In this document: positions 1-13,520 of the stretch, in pieces
Layout of the letters: each line of letters opens with the position of its first letter
How positions within the stretch are numbered: the first letter of the stretch is position 1
Assembly (NCBI GenBank): GCA_037957365.1
Contig: JARHVA010002005.1
Location: forward strand, 1,507,501-1,571,500
Direction: 5' to 3'
Source: Torreya grandis
Taxonomy: Eukaryota; Streptophyta; Pinopsida; Cupressales; Taxaceae
Length of the DNA: 64,000 bases
Notes under the pieces: model-generated
Told to the model about the DNA's origin: nothing
Seen by the model: only the letters and a program-made list of their open reading frames with translations
The model's database searches: none
Translations under genes and position numbers: made by a program

Positions 1-2399
1 TATATTCTTCTTCTTGTGTTTGATACCATGATTTAGATTATGTACGTTATGTGTGGATTATTACTACATACATATCTCTATGATGATTATTATTACGTTT
101 TTAATTATTGTATCCACTTGACATGAAACTTGTATGCCTTGGGTTACATGTTTCATATTTGTGTGAATGAGAAAATATTTATATGATAATATAATATAAT
201 CATGTCAGCACACATGTTTTACATGCTTACATATTTTATGTATAATATATGATGCATATAACTATTTTATTTTGAGATGATTGATTCTCAAGATTCATCC
301 CTAACTTCAAAATGGGGGCATACTAGTGGGTTTGTCATATATATTCATGCATTGATAAACATACATTTCAAACTATGATAAAATTTAGGATGTAATATGA
401 TTCAAATGGGATATATTATGATTTAGATGATGGGACATATTACAATTTTGATGAGATAAATTGACTTAGATTTATTTATATTGTGATTTAGATTATGGAA
501 AATGGAAAAAATTGCATATATTTAGGGCATATGTAGGGGCATTTACAAGATCATGACAAATAGGTGACAAATTATATGACATGATGTGACACATTACATA
601 GATCAGGTAGAACATAATTATCATATTACATGGGTTAGATTATTGTATTGGGTCAGATTATTAAATTGGATTGAGTAAGATATAGTTTTATGGAATTTTG
701 TATCACATTGAGATATAAATAGATCAGATTTTAGGGCATGGATGTTTTTCATGCATGTATTTTTATACATATATGATCAAAATTATGATAATACTAGGAA
801 CTTTGATTTTAAAATCCATTTATAATAGCTTATTTATATTTTTTAGATCTACATACAACCTTGATGTAGGGTTTCACCTTTTACATATGATCCTAACATG
901 AGGCTCCACCATTGGCATGCATACCTAGTATAGGTTTCACCAAAATAGTTATGATTGTGTTTTTAGTACTGTAGTTGGGGATTTTGTGATGCTCAACTAC
1001 TATCACTTTTCAATATCCAATTAGGTTTGAGGCATATACTTATCATCTCATGGTTTGTATAAGAACATATCCTTGGGGCATAATCACCTCATTCTCTAAT
1101 GAATTTAGATGGAATCTTGGTTCACATACCAACAAGTGTATTCATTCTTGTTTTTTCAATTTCAAATATTTTAATAATAGATATTGTTTTATAATTTATA
1201 TCTTAACTAGAAAATAATTTCTTCATGTTTCTTTGTAGGTTTTACATGGACCAAACTAGGTATTTGGGGCATACCTAAATACACCAAATGTGACTATAAT
1301 TAGGTATCAAATTTTGTACTTTATACTTTTAATATATAATTTTGAATACTATACTAAAAGGGAAACATTTTTAGACATGTGTATTTAGTATTAGACACCT
1401 GACAATATCATTATTTGACCTATCATTAGAATATATGACTTGTGCATACATGTATGACTCATGCACCCTATATACAAATTTTTATTCCCAATATTTTATC
1501 ATTCATATGAAATATATCCCTAATATGTTCCTAAAAGTTCTATTATCTTATGTAGGTTGTTATCATATTCCATGTTCTTATTTTCTCCATCCTAGACAAT
1601 GTTGGCAATAGTCGAACATTGTTGATTACCAATAGTGTTAGCCTTTTCTGGTAGTGTCTCAATTTATTAAAATGGCTAGGTCTAAAATTCAAATACCTCC
1701 TTTGCATCATCCCACACTTTTTTAATGTCGATTATGCAATAAAACTACCCAAAAAACCATCTATATATACACATCAAGTCTAATGTTGTTTCTATCTAGC
1801 ATTGCACTTGTACATTGAATAATAAATTTTCACATCCTTGAGGCACTATCCTAAAGCATATAAATTTGAAAACCCTTGAAGGAATAGTCCATAAGACAAA
1901 TCTAAACACATAAACTAAGGTTAAAGTTGCATATTGTCAAGTGTCAAAAGCCAAAGAGATGAATTGCATTCTAGCAAACCACTATTGAGCGCACATACAT
2001 ATAGAAGGGAGAACTATGTGTGGTTTGATCCCTCTTCAAGGTATTAGAACATAAGCAATTCTCAAACTCATAGTAAGTTGTGGTTGGGGTTATCCAAATC
2101 ATAATTATAACCCATTTTTTAGGTCAAGAAAGTGTGAGAAGTGAAGCTAAGTTTTCAAGGCAAAGAAGGAAAAAATCATAATATGCACATATGATAAAGG
2201 AAAATAAATTACACAAAAAACATCCTAAAAAGTAGGCTTAATGATATTTAGAAGAATATATTATAAAATAAATAGAGATAACTTCAATAGATAGTGGACA
2301 CATTTGATTGTTTCATGTGTTTAAACATTATTGGTAGCATCTTAGTAGATTTTGACAATCTATCTTTTGATCCAAGCAATCATAGACCTATTACAAACT
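1..2399. other. No gene seen; AT-rich decayed DNA
   Basis: I see no reading frame longer than background and no motif I can name. The stretch is AT-rich and has loosely repeated phrases, such as variants of GATTTAGATTATGG near 420-500 and a phrase around GGTTTCACC near 870-940. It may be flank, or the far end of the LTR that is clearer from 2400 on. Similarity to 34.3-34.5 kb is suggestive between about 2100 and 2400 but too weak to place a border. Confidence 0.5.
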
Positions 2400-3769
2400 A
2401 TTTTTTATGACTGTGCATAGACATAGAGCATAACAAAGTATAAAAATATAAGTGTTTTACACTATTTTTAATAGGTATAAAACATTGAAATGTTATACAG
2501 GTTGTAATTTATGACTTTTGAGAATAAATCTAAATGTAAATGTAGAATTGATAATTGAAATTAATTGATAAGTAGCATATTCTAAATGTAGTAAGTACAA
2601 ATAATAATAAGATACTTAGAATTTTATTATTTTTTTATAATGATAAACAAGATAAAATAAGATTTTAATATCTTAGGGTTGGAAATAGAGTCTTTGGTTA
2701 TGTTTAGATAGGCCTGTGCTCATTAGATAGTTATTCAATGCGGTCTTATCCATTGACTATGAACTTGTCTGTAGTGAAAATAATGAAATAGTAACTATTA
2801 TAGCACTTATGCATGTGTTTATTAAGATATTTGAGACATTGATACATATGAAATATCATATGAATATATTTGTAATATGAAACCCTAGTTCCTACACAAA
2901 CTGAATCAATATTAAATAGGGGGTGTCAAGAGAAAGGGATTGAGTTGACTAACCTTGGTTAATCCCTGTTTATTATCTAAGCATTGTACTATGTCTTTGA
3001 TAATTTAAAGAGGGCTCAAAATCAAATTTAGTTATCCCAATAATGTGTATGTGCAAAAAATTTAATTCAAACCTAGATGTTATTTCTCTTATTTTACACT
3101 TGGTAAAAGCATACAAATATAGATTCAACCTTTGTAACTTTCAGATTTAGCTTTAACAATTTAATACCATAATTTAATCTAGTTGTTTCTTTATTTATAA
3201 TTTAAATTCCACATTTTTGAGCTTCACTTTTTTAATTTGTGCCTTATTTATTTTCATACAAGATATATTATCACTAGATGAATAAACTTTTTAAAACACT
3301 AGCTTTTAATAATGTAGAGTGTCAGGGGTTTAATGCCATATAGTAGTTTTGTATTTATAAAGATGTTGATTTCAAATTAAGGGACCTATTATCACACAAA
3401 ACCTAATCCAACAAGACTCAAATAGGCCAAAATAATGACCCAAATTATATATGAGCCAAAATAACTCTATAAGTTATGCCTGGGCAAGTCCACATTTCAT
3501 AGACATGTCCACAAGCCTAAATCTTTCTGGAAACTATGGACTTGTCTAGAAAGCATAAAAATATTAAAAAAAATATAAATGGAGATCCATGTGAAAATAT
3601 TGAAAGTATTGATAATAGTGGACAATTGACCACATAAATTGTATCAAATAAAGAGGAAAGAACAAAACAAATGCATAAATAGATACTTCTTTTGTCAATA
3701 ATAATTTATATGTGTAAAGTTCTATGAAAAGGTATTAAAAATAGGCTTATACCAAATTTGGGTGTCTAA
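2400..3769 (-). repeat. Decayed LTR, probable 3' LTR of outer element P
   Basis: This stretch matches 34.5-35.78 kb in the same orientation over more than 1 kb. Shared landmarks include GAATTGATAATTGAAATTAA near 2545, AAACCCTAGTT near 2880, GGGTGTCA near 2920 and AATAGGCTTATACCAA near 3740. Read on the minus strand it starts TTAGACACCC, close to the TGTAGACAC start of elements A and B, with the first G lost. A strong polypurine tract abuts that start, which makes this the 3' LTR of a minus-strand element. The left border is not resolved. Divergence from the partner is high, so the element is old. Confidence 0.5.
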
Positions 3770-3789
3770 AATTATCCCTCCCCACTTTA
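3770..3789 (-). other. Polypurine tract of element P
   Basis: On the minus strand this reads AAAGTGGGGAGGGATAAT, directly before the LTR start. This is the expected place and composition for the plus-strand primer of an LTR retrotransposon, and it fixes the orientation of P. Confidence 0.5.
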
Positions 3790-6084
3790 TTATATGAATT
3801 AAATTACTAAATTAAATGAGAATGATATACCTAAGTATGTATAAAACACTTTATTTTTTGATGGGTAACTCCCATTATGCAAGGCATTCATTTTAGCAAA
3901 CCTGTAATAACACATGGAGTAGTCAATATCCATATATGAAATATGAAATTATAAAAATGAGATTTAAAGGTAAAAATTAAGGAATGAGTACACCTATATT
4001 CATGTATTATTATTCCACCTATGTAGAATGCTTACGATATAAAGAGTGGAGATGTCATGGATCACCAACTAACCCAATCAAGTAGAGAAAGGATAATTTT
4101 AGTCCTATTTGTTTCCTATTGAAAGGAACTGGACAATCCTATGAGAAATAATGGGAGAGTAGTAGGTAATTAGGTGTCACTAAACCATAACCAAAATTAT
4201 TCAAGTAATTAATCTATATCTAATCTTTAACCCCAATATAAAGGGTCTAAACCCATAATGGATTCACTAAAAGTATGACCTAGGTTGTTGAGTGTCACTA
4301 AACTCAAAAGTACATTACTTTTCATAAAAAGTAGAACCATACAATGAGTTCACTAGAATTAATTCTAAATTTTTTGAGTGTCTCTAGACTCAAACATATA
4401 TTACCCATTACAAAATTAAACTCACCATTGCAAATAGATCTAAATTCTATTTGTATGATTGAAAGAGAATGAAAATATTCATGCCCCCATCATAACCACA
4501 GTACTAATAAATTTGAAGCAAAATATCAACCATTTTTTATTGAATAAGTAAATTTCACTGTAGTGTGTATGTGCATGAACATTATCATGCCTTTTAAATT
4601 TGAAAAATGTATACCCCTAAATTTGTAAAAAATTATATAGAATGCCATGTATCTATATGCTCAACTATAGTTATATGTGAAAAATTGTACTTTTATTCTT
4701 GTAATTGTTTGCATATGCCCATGTAATTACATCAAAGTTTATATGAATATATAATTAAGTATATAAAGTGAGTGAACATGCATGGCATATGATCCTATAA
4801 TTTTTACCAATTTTCCAATATATATCTCATATTTGATTTATGAGTCATTCTAAATCTTTAAAATATGTATTTTGTATGTGTAGTACATATGCCTCTGAAT
4901 ATGTATAATGCTACTAATATTTTTTAATTTATATTTCCTTTTTTTCCCCAATAGAGTTCACCTACATGGCATATTCCCCTACACTTTGTACCAATGTGTA
5001 TAATCTATCATAAATCTATTAAATCTTTGTCATAAATCTATAACATGTAGATAATATAAACCATGTATAATGTGCCAAAATTGGGTAATCCCATAAATAT
5101 TGTTTGTGAAGGCTTAATTTTTTTAATAATCCAAATGTATATCCCCGTTTTGATGTGAGGGATGGGAGTATCAATGAATCATGTTGAAATAAATGTAAGA
5201 TTATATAAATTTGACCATTTATAATTTGTTGGATTAAGTAGCTTTTGAATTTAGCCATTTTGAAACATTGGGATTGAAACACTTAAAAAATTTGTAAATG
5301 TTTTAATGTAAGTTTGATGAATATGATTGATGGGTATCATACAATGATTTTTGAAGGAAATATTATATAGAAATAATCTAGATGTATTAAGAGATATGTG
5401 GTGTAATCCGTATATAGGAAAATAAATGCTTATTTAAAAAATTTGAAATGGTTGGTAGGAGTGATGGAAATATGACCATGAAGAAGAACACATTGTGTGT
5501 ATTCCCATTAGTCTAATAGGGATTAATTTCAATACGTAACACTCGACATATCATGTGTAAATTTCAAAGGTATTAATTGGTAGGTTTTATATTTACGTAA
5601 TGTAATGTTTTAAAAAAAAGGTCAAGCCATATAAATATTTTGGGTGAATATAATTTTTTAATTCATTTGCATAATGTTAATTTGTGATTTTGAGCTCTGG
5701 TTGAGAACAATGTTTCAAAAATGAAATTTTGGACTAACTTGATTTAATAAAATGGAGGCCACCTTATAGTCTAACAATGTGCCACCATTGATATGTTGTG
5801 AAAACTTGTATTTTTAACATATTTCTTAAATTACAAAAAATGTATTTTTTATGACTTTTTAAGATTTTATTTTATTATCATTATCCGCTAGATTTGTCCC
5901 TTAGCTGCATTTCTACCTAGACATTACGTGGACCTATCCCATTTTTCTTAGAGTTGTTTGTTTTAATTCAGCATTATTTATGATATTTTATGGGCTCAAA
6001 TTGAGATTGTCTCTATTTTATTTTTCCATATTTGTATAATTTTATTGAGTTTGATGTCATTTTTTTGTGATTTTAGGGAAACAT
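3790..6084. other. Internal 3' region of P, no coding signal
   Basis: The region lies between the polypurine tract and the PMD remnant. It has no recognisable protein. Around 4.05-4.45 kb there are phrases (GTGTCACTAAAC, AATTCACTAAGG-like) that resemble 44.6-44.85 kb, so an extra LTR fragment of the same family may lie here. A minus-strand open frame of 87 codons at 5019-5282 has no recognisable content and I do not call it. Confidence 0.35.
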
Positions 6085-6954
6085 GTGAGCATGGGATTTT
6101 AGGCATGGGCACATGATGGAGATTGTGTGAGAATTACCATTGAGTGACATAGAGAGAGATAATATTGATGGGGCTAGGTTAGGTTACATTGGATGGCTAG
6201 ATCTGATCTCATATGACATGCATAAGATGATAGCATTGGCAGAGCGATGGGATTTATATACTTGTACTCTTTAACTCCTAATAAGGAAGATTACTATTAC
6301 ACTTGAGGATGTATGGAGGTATTGAGACTTATCATAGTTATCATAGGTGTGATCTTGTAGGGTGGTGGTGGGAAATAGTGGATAAGATAGGCCCATAAAT
6401 ATATGGTTGGGATGTTATGGGTGTTTGATATATAGATAGGCATACCACTATATTGTTTTCTAAGATTATAATATCAAACTTTACATGCATGAAAAAAAAA
6501 ATTTGTATTGATATCATCCTTTATTTTTGTTGATGGTGGCGATGTTTATATTTCATACAAGATGCATCATTGTGTCCAGGATATTGAGGATCATAGTACC
6601 ATGTATTCCTAGGGATAAATGATGTTAGCTTGACTATATAGGGACTTGCATCAATTTACCCAAGAGGTTTTTGGTGGTGGATTAGGATTAGTGACATTAT
6701 TACACAACTATTCATATGAGCATATTTATAGGATACGTCATGTGCATATGCCCCATGGTGACTCAGCACATCCATATATGTTTGCATAGAGATGAGTTGG
6801 CACTACATGTTTTATCTTGAGTGGGACCATCAAGGGTCATCAAAGTTTTGATCATTTATCAGTAGACTCTATTGTTTGGAGACCTTACCAAGGGTTTGCA
6901 GGGTGGAATGAAGATAGATTTTAGCTACATTAGAGTCATATTAGTTATTTCTTA
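6085..6954 (+). pseudogene. Plant mobile domain (PMD) remnant, N-terminal part
   Basis: The plus strand encodes a broken plant mobile domain, the family of Arabidopsis MAIN and MAIL1, also found inside plant transposons. The strongest signs are ALAERWDLYTCTL followed by ITITLEDVW (6217-6320), which match the domain's 'alveRWdpeThtF ... gEmTiTLeDV' core. Next comes YEHIYRIRHVHMPHG near 6708-6755, and then FDHLSVDSIVWRPYQG near 6850-6897, matching the 'vWrPY' block. ARLGYIGWLDL at 6163-6195 fits the start of the domain. There are many stops and at least one frame change, so it is dead. The strand is opposite to P's gag, as expected for an antisense extra frame between pol and the 3' LTR. Copia E interrupts it at 6955, and the rest resumes at 29503. 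A host PMD gene hit by insertions is the alternative. Confidence 0.7.
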
Positions 6955-7400
6955 TGTTAGTGTAGTATATTATTATTTTTATTTATTATTATGGATTATT
7001 CTTACACATGTATTTAGCTTGATTAAGTGTAATATTGAGGTCACATAGGTGTAATAATGAGGTATTTAAGGTGCACATGCACATGTGAAAATTGTAATCA
7101 AATTGGTGGGTGAGGATACCCTTGACATTTACCCACCAATATTGACATATTACACATGCAGCACATAATTCATTTGGAAAAGTCTTGTGTTCACATTGAC
7201 AAATGTATTGGATCTATGCCTATCTTTAACCTATAATATGCCTCTCATATAAGTTATTTTAATGAGGTCTAAATGCAATATTATCATAATTCTGCTCTAT
7301 TTTGATTTCATTCTCAACAATGGAGTTTTACTTTTATTTACTTCACATTTGTAGTTCACATGTTTGATTCTTACCAATTGAATCTTAGACAATTTCATCA
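6955..7400 (+). repeat. 5' LTR of copia E
   Basis: This 446-bp LTR runs TG to CA and matches 29053-29502 throughout. Shared landmarks include ATTGGTGGGTGAGGATACCC and CATTCTCAACAATGGAGTT. A degraded TATA box (CTATAATATGCC) lies near 7230, where the right LTR keeps TATAAATA. Confidence 0.9.
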
Positions 7401-7412
7401 TGGTATCAAAGC
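7401..7412 (+). other. Primer binding site (tRNA-iMet) of E
   Basis: TGGTATCAAAGC begins directly after the LTR. It differs by one base from the usual copia site TGGTATCAGAGC, complementary to initiator Met tRNA. Confidence 0.9.
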
Positions 7413-8543
7413 TATTTTATGGTAATGAACATTTTTGTATTTTTAATTTCTTGAAATCTTTATTAGTTTTTGAGTTTGTATTCTAACTGAGATTATAAAG
7501 GAGAATCTTGTAGATCTATGTGTATCATCTGTAGTCCTTTCTTCTCTAATTTGTGAACTTCATTAGTATTTACATGAATTTTACTTGTATTGGATATATA
7601 AATAAATTTTTATAGATATATAATTAGGATTAAATATGGTTGGATTTCAGACTAAATCATTTTTTGTTGATAAGGAGGCAAGATCTACAAGTTATTTTTT
7701 ACAAATCCATTTGTTGATAAAAATGATTGTTATTTTTCCAATTGTGATAAAATGGTAAACAATCACTCATAAATTTTTATGGGTTTTTTGCACCTTGGTT
7801 TCCTCTTTATGGAACATTTTGAAATTCATAATTTCATTACAAATTTTGAAATTTATCATTTTTTTATGTACTATGGTGCTATTCAGAAAATTAGAAAAAA
7901 ATACAATTTTAATGATGGAGAAATTTTAAGGGTTTTTTTTTTACAAAAACAATATTATTGTGGAAAATAACTATGTAAGTATTTATTTATTATTATTTTT
8001 TAACATTCATTCTATTTCACAAATACTAAGGGTGAGGTTTGGTTTGGCAGGCAGTAAAACCCCCTCACAAGAAAAATAAAATTTTTCCTCTCCTTTATTT
8101 GACCCACAATTTCACACTCTTATTCTCCTCATGGATGTATTTTTGACTGATTTTGATTTCTATTTATTATAATTTTACTATAAATTATGTAATCATTACA
8201 CATATTACTCATTTGTGGATGCATTCTTGACTAATTCTAATGTCCATTTTTTATGAGCATGCATTGTCATTTGTGCCTTTAATAAAAAGATTTCATTCAT
8301 TTCTATGCAAACCACTATGTTGTTATGTGTATTACATAATATTAAATATTAAACTATAATTTACATTCAATAACCTTAGGTATTCATCTTGTTGCTATGT
8401 GTATAATGCAATGGTGAATACTATACCAAATCATGCACTTTGACAACATCAGTTATATCTACATGATTTAATGTGTCGATTTGTACCTATAGTTCATTTT
8501 ATCAGAGTGTAAATCTATTGTGTAGTACCTTATTTTCACTATA
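7413..8543 (+). other. Leader of E, left part
   Basis: Non-coding AT-rich leader between the primer site and the insertion point of A. The small open frame at 7779-7970 has no recognisable domain. The leader resumes at 24490 beyond A and runs to the gag start at 24791. Confidence 0.6.
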
Positions 8544-8548
8544 CACAT

Positions 8549-9734
8549 TGTAGATATGGAATCCAAATCAAGTTATATCAAGCATTAGTCAATAAAATTT
8601 TATAAGAACATAACTAACTAATCCAACTCCTTCAATGGGCTTTTGTAAATGATAATTAAGAGTTATTGAAATAAAACATACACAATACCTTCCCAAGAGC
8701 TTCCCACCATCGAAATTCATCTCAAAACTTGATTTTATCCTTGATTTGGTACTCAATTCTTTAATAATGATGCAAGGCAAAGCTCCTCCATCATCTCTTA
8801 TGCACCAATGAAACTAGGCTCATGATATTTGAATCAATGTTATGCCTATCTTGAATCTATCCTATTGAAAATTAAGTATTATAACACTATGCAAAGAAAG
8901 TTTGTGGAGATAATTATGCATAATATGTTTACACAAATGATGCTTAAAAATGGTGGTCTTGCCTCTCCTATTTATAGATTTTTGAATTTGATCAGAATCA
9001 ACCACGATTATCCATATTGAGATCAAGATGTGTGGCCATGAATTAATTCAATTTTGGAGAATTAAATCATAAATACCCTCAAAAAAAATTTGGAATTAAG
9101 GGGTATTAAAGAGGCATGAGGGCCTTAAACCTAATATTTATTGCATTTATGGTGTATGGATGCCACCCTACAAATGATGTCATTTGATGATGCAGATTTT
9201 AGAAATCAATTCTTGATTAAAATATATTCAATAAATTCCATGTATTTTCCACTTATGCCCTTAATTTAGATTATTTTTTAAGTGAGATTAATCAAATTTT
9301 TATGCAATTATTTGGAAATTGGTTACACATTATTAATCAAACTAGCCTAAATGTCATATTACTAGGTCATAATTTAATTGGAGTGGAATTGAAAGAAGAT
9401 GTTAGTTGTGCACAGACCAATATCTCATTTAGGACATTGTTGACATAAAATAACACATCCACATATTGTGTACTTCTAAATTAGAAGAATTTAGTGGTTT
9501 AGAATGTTAAATTATATTTTCATCATTTTGACTTGAAATGATTTAAAAAAATTTAATAATCACATAAAATGCATTGCTCTATTTAGGGATACATTATCAT
9601 AAATAAGCACTTATATACAACAAGCTCAAACCATTTAGCCTATTTAAGTGATTTTGGCCCAACTATGCATTTTCACAAATTTTAAATAAAAATGATAATT
9701 TTAACACAATGGTGTTAGGAATTGAGTGTCTACA
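8549..9734 (-). repeat. 3' LTR of Tat element A
   Basis: An 1186-bp LTR matching 23287-24484. On the minus strand it starts TGTAGACACTC and ends ATATCTACA. A TATA box (TATAAATA on the minus strand) lies at 8969-8976. Blocks such as the run around GGCAAAGCTCCTCCATCATC (8773-8793) are nearly identical in both copies. The plus-strand open frames at 8589-8780 and 8829-9020 lie inside the LTR and are not genes. Confidence 0.92.
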
Positions 9735-9750
9735 TTTTTCCCTTATTTGA
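9735..9750 (-). other. Polypurine tract of A
   Basis: On the minus strand AAATAAGGGAAAAA lies directly before the LTR start. Element B has the closely related AAATAGGGGCAAAC at the same place. Confidence 0.75.
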
Positions 9751-10492
9751 GAAGGCATGGCAAGACATTCAGATGAAGCAACGTCTTTTTAAAGAAAAGA
9801 GTTGTCAAGAAGAAGTTGGAAGGAAATGACCCTTGATGCCCCCTTGAGAGAACATACTAGGATGAAAGAGAAGGATGGACTCTTAAAAGGAGAGATAAAG
9901 TGAGATTAACCCACGGATGATATTAAATCCACATAAGCTATTGCTTTATGTATTGATTCTCAATGATCAAAATATAATTATAATATAATGGGCCCCAAAG
10001 ATGGGGAGGAATGGGAAAGATACAATCCAAAAATATAAGAGACACACTTTGAACACACCTAAAATAAGGTCCAAGCTTTGTGCTTAGGAATTGATCAATC
10101 CTAAGATAAGTTTTACACTATGAATTTTCTATAGTGAGGGTAAAAGTTCGTAGATCTTGGAATTAGAAGATACAAGAGAGCATTGCTCTAAAGAAAGGAA
10201 ATAATAATGTGCCCTAGTAGATCAGATTTGATCATTTGATAAAACAAGTTTACCTTAGTAGGGTTGATTTTGGTCACTGATAATTAATTTTTCTCCAGTA
10301 GGGATGATTTGATTTGACAACTGATCTAAATGTTATACCCTAATAGGGAAAATTGGCAAGCATAGATCAAGGATATAACCTAATGCATAGATTAAAGATG
10401 AGTGGTTTCAATTGTAGATGTGATGGTATAATGACTAAAAAATCATAAATAACCAAGTATATAAGGATGCACAAAGTGATGAAAGAGATGAA

Positions 10493-10660
10493 AATAAGAA
10501 CAAAGGTGGACAAGCTAACCCAAGATACATCATGTATACCAGCGCTACTTACATAGTCCAAATGGACCTCAAACCAATGTAGTTTGCCCAAAAGTGCGAG
10601 AAAATAGAATGAGGAATGAATAAAATTGACCATTGTTTGATTAGACTCATAATGCCAAGA
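10493..10660 (-). repeat. Diverged repeat in 3' region of A, copy 1
   Basis: Shares the ordered plus-strand landmarks GTGGACAAGCTAACCC, CTACTTACATAGT, AATGGAC, AAACCAATGTAGTTT, then ATAGAAT and ACTCATAAT with copy 2 at 11430-11620. A weaker third relative lies near 44.02-44.08 kb (TGCCTACATAGTTGG then AAACCGATGTAGTTCTCC). Confidence 0.55.
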
Positions 10661-11429
10661 GATGCACATCTTGTATAGAGTCAGGTGCATAATAAGCCAT
10701 TAGTGTTTAGTTTCATTCGTACACTTGAGAGTCGGTGTTTAGTTTCATTGATTTTGAGACTTGGATCTAAAACACTTGGTACTTAATATAGAAAAATAAA
10801 ATTATGAATCATAAGTATGAAGAAATTGTAATGACTTTGCATTCTAATTTTAGTGAGTTGACTCAAATGTGAATAATTATAACTAATTATAATGATAAAA
10901 ATTACCAATACAAGAGTTACAACTATTTACATTTAAACAAAAACAAAGTCAAAGATAAAAATAATACATAAATGTATCATAACTCAAAATCAAGATATGA
11001 ATATCCAAGATTTAATTAGGAACAAAAGTGTATAAAATCAAAGCAAGAACAAGTTAATAAACAACATGAAAACAAGATATGAATAATCAAGATCCATGTG
11101 TACTATTAAGAGGTACTTGAAAAAGAAAATAAAATAAAAAGACAAAATAGGAACACAAAAGACCAAGAAGAAACAAGAAGAAACATTAAAGGAAGAGAAA
11201 GGAATAAATGAAGAAATATGAAAGCACAAAAAAATAGTAATAAAAATCAAATAAACACACAAATAAGAGTTAGTCACAATGTTAGTGCAGTTTGAAAATA
11301 ATCATTCATTTACATGGAGTAGATGCATTACTTTCTACAACAATGTAACAAGAACAAAGGACACAAAATTTGCCTTCCAATGATAGGGAGACAATGTAGA
11401 ATAAAATGGGGGGAAAATAATAAAAGGAA

Positions 11430-11620
11430 GGGGGTGGTCAAGCTGACTCCAGATATACAAGAAAAGTGGGCATTACCTACATAGTTCTATGGATGCAAGA
11501 TCCAACACGAACTTCAGGCCAAATGTAGTTCTCTCAGGAAATGGGATAGAATAAAATTATGATAAGAAAATAATATTAATGTTGTAAGGAAAAATGGGCT
11601 CATAAAATGGCAAGACCGTT
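11430..11620 (-). repeat. Diverged repeat in 3' region of A, copy 2
   Basis: Plus-strand landmarks are GTGGTCAAGCTGACTCC, TTACCTACATAGT, TATGGA, GGCCAAATGTAGTTCTC, GATAGAATAAAATTATG and GGCTCATAA, in the same order and spacing as copy 1. The copies are about 0.95 kb apart. Confidence 0.55.
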
Positions 11621-12439
11621 TAGATTAGTGCTTGAAAAATGGAAAGAGTATGGAGATCAGAATAAATAAAAGAGTAAGATATTGTTTTTATTCTTTTTGT
11701 CAATCATTTTATAATGTTTTTGTGTTTTTATAATAAGCAATAGAAATTAAATATTTACAAAAGGTCCAAGGAACTACTTAGCTAAGGAGATGCACGTCCA
11801 CAAGTAAGAGTTCAAACAATAGCTAAACATTGTAACAGTCTATGTTCATAAATCAGTGAGAATGAGATCTTGTGAAGGTAATAATGCCTACCAAACAACA
11901 ACAAAATAACAATTTAATAGTATATAGTGTGAGATACATCTGAATAACCACTCATTAGGAAAAAATCATGAGTTGATGTATCCATGTTCACTTGTCTATA
12001 AGAAGAAGCTACAACATACTGACCAGGCTGAATTGCTTTGTATAATTGGCATTGAATGTGTTCATTGTGCCTATGAGTCATAATCAAGATCATGATTGGT
12101 CAAGGGATAAAATATATCTAGGTTACAATAGCCCAAGGTATGAAAAGAATATGGTTCTTAAAGAGAATGGTCTAGAATGAATAGGGTCCAAAAGAGGATG
12201 GTCCAAGGTGGGATAAAAAGAGTCAAGCTAGAATATAAATGATCCAAAGTGATAATAGTCAAAATATTCAACTGTCTAGATTCATAAAATAATTTTGTTC
12301 TTGAAAGAATGGTCTAGGGTATAATGGTGGGATAAATTAAATTTAGCATAAGTTCCCCCCCAGTAAGGGGTCTTATAGACAATGGTTCAAAATTTGTCAA
12401 GCATTGAACTACTTGAGATGTATAATGTTCATGGGATTT

Positions 12440-13520
12440 GGAAGTTATTTTCCACCTAGATTATCCAACCAATATGCCCCTAATTCATTATTTCTTGTAA
12501 TCATATATGGGCCTATCCAATTGGGTTAGAACTTGCCCTTTTTCTTGCATTCAATATTTGTGTTATTTTGTCTCTCTTTCAAGACCAAATCACTGATCTC
12601 AAACTCCTGAGGGAGAATGAACTTGTCGTAGCTTATATGCAATCTATTCTAATAGGCTTGTAAGTTTTCTAGGGCATACAAACACTCACCTTCAATAAGT
12701 TCTAGTTCTTACAACATTGATACTCAATACTCTTCATCATCTTCAATATTCTCCAAAAAAATATCATAATGAAGGCAGCTCAATCTCAATCAAGATAATG
12801 GATTTTGTGTCATAAATAAGGGAGTATGGAGTGGATATTATGGGGGTTTGATGACTAGTGTGATAAGCTCGAAGGGCAAGAAAAATATGCAAGTGTTAAT
12901 TACAGCCAGCATCATTGACAATCTTCTTTAAGATGGCCACAATGGTTTTGTTTGATGCCTCAGCTTATTCATTTCATTGCACATTATATGGTGTAGATTT
13001 ATTATGCTTGATTTTGAATTTTACACAAAGGTCTTTAACATCTCTATTTATAAATTATCTTCCATTATTGGATATAATATGTGTTGGGAGACCATATCAA
13101 CATATGATATGGTAATGTATAAACTTAGAAATCTAATTTTAGGTGACATAAGTGAGAGGAATGGCCTCAATCCACTTGGTAAAATACTTGGTAGTGGTTA
13201 AAATATGTTTATGGCCATCTGAATATGTGGGGTTTATTTTATTGATGAGATCAAGGCCCCAAATAGAAAATGGCCATGGTGTAATGATTGACTGTAGTGG
13301 CAAGGAAGGTGCATGTATCAAATTTTCATGTTGTTGACAAGGAACACACTTCGTCACATAATTTCAAGCATCTATACCCATTTTGGGCCAATAGTACCCT
13401 ATTTTGAGGAGCTTTTTAGCTAAGACTATATTGCTGGTGTGAGCCCCACATATTCCTTCATGAGCCTCCTTAAGCATTAGCTTGGGTTCTCCCAAAGATA
13501 AATAATGAAGTAGCGCTCCA
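12440..13520 (-). pseudogene. Integrase of element A (decayed)
   Basis: Integrase would insert the cDNA into the genome. The HHCC zinc finger is whole: HEGICGAH near 13441-13465 and CVPCQQH near 13330-13350. The core follows with WGLDLINKINP and FTKWIEAIPLTYV (13139-13280), holding the first catalytic Asp. The second Asp block has decayed to EDNL near 13050. The Glu block reads AEASNKTIVAILKK near 12905-12950, so the catalytic Glu remains. Downstream, a frame with IEDDEEY, ELELIEGE and KKGKFxPNWIGPY (12500-12760) matches the C-terminal domain of Tat integrases. Several stops and frame changes break it. The plus-strand frames at 12915-13337 are shadows. Confidence 0.85.

Larger units (their letters stand above)
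9751..12439 (-). other. Long 3' non-coding region of A, with internal repeats
   Basis: About 2.7 kb between integrase and the polypurine tract. Long 3' regions with internal repeats are typical of Tat elements. I see no sense or antisense protein: the frames at 10367-10690 and 11038-11277 are low-complexity hydrophobic strings without a domain. The region holds two copies of a diverged repeat, listed separately. Confidence 0.6.

Noticed and set aside
6085..6954. PMD remnant as an active host gene
   Set aside because: Many stops, at least one frame change, and a 22.5-kb copia insertion within it.
12915..13337. Plus-strand open frames over the integrase of A
   Set aside because: They are shadows; the minus strand carries the HHCC finger and catalytic blocks.
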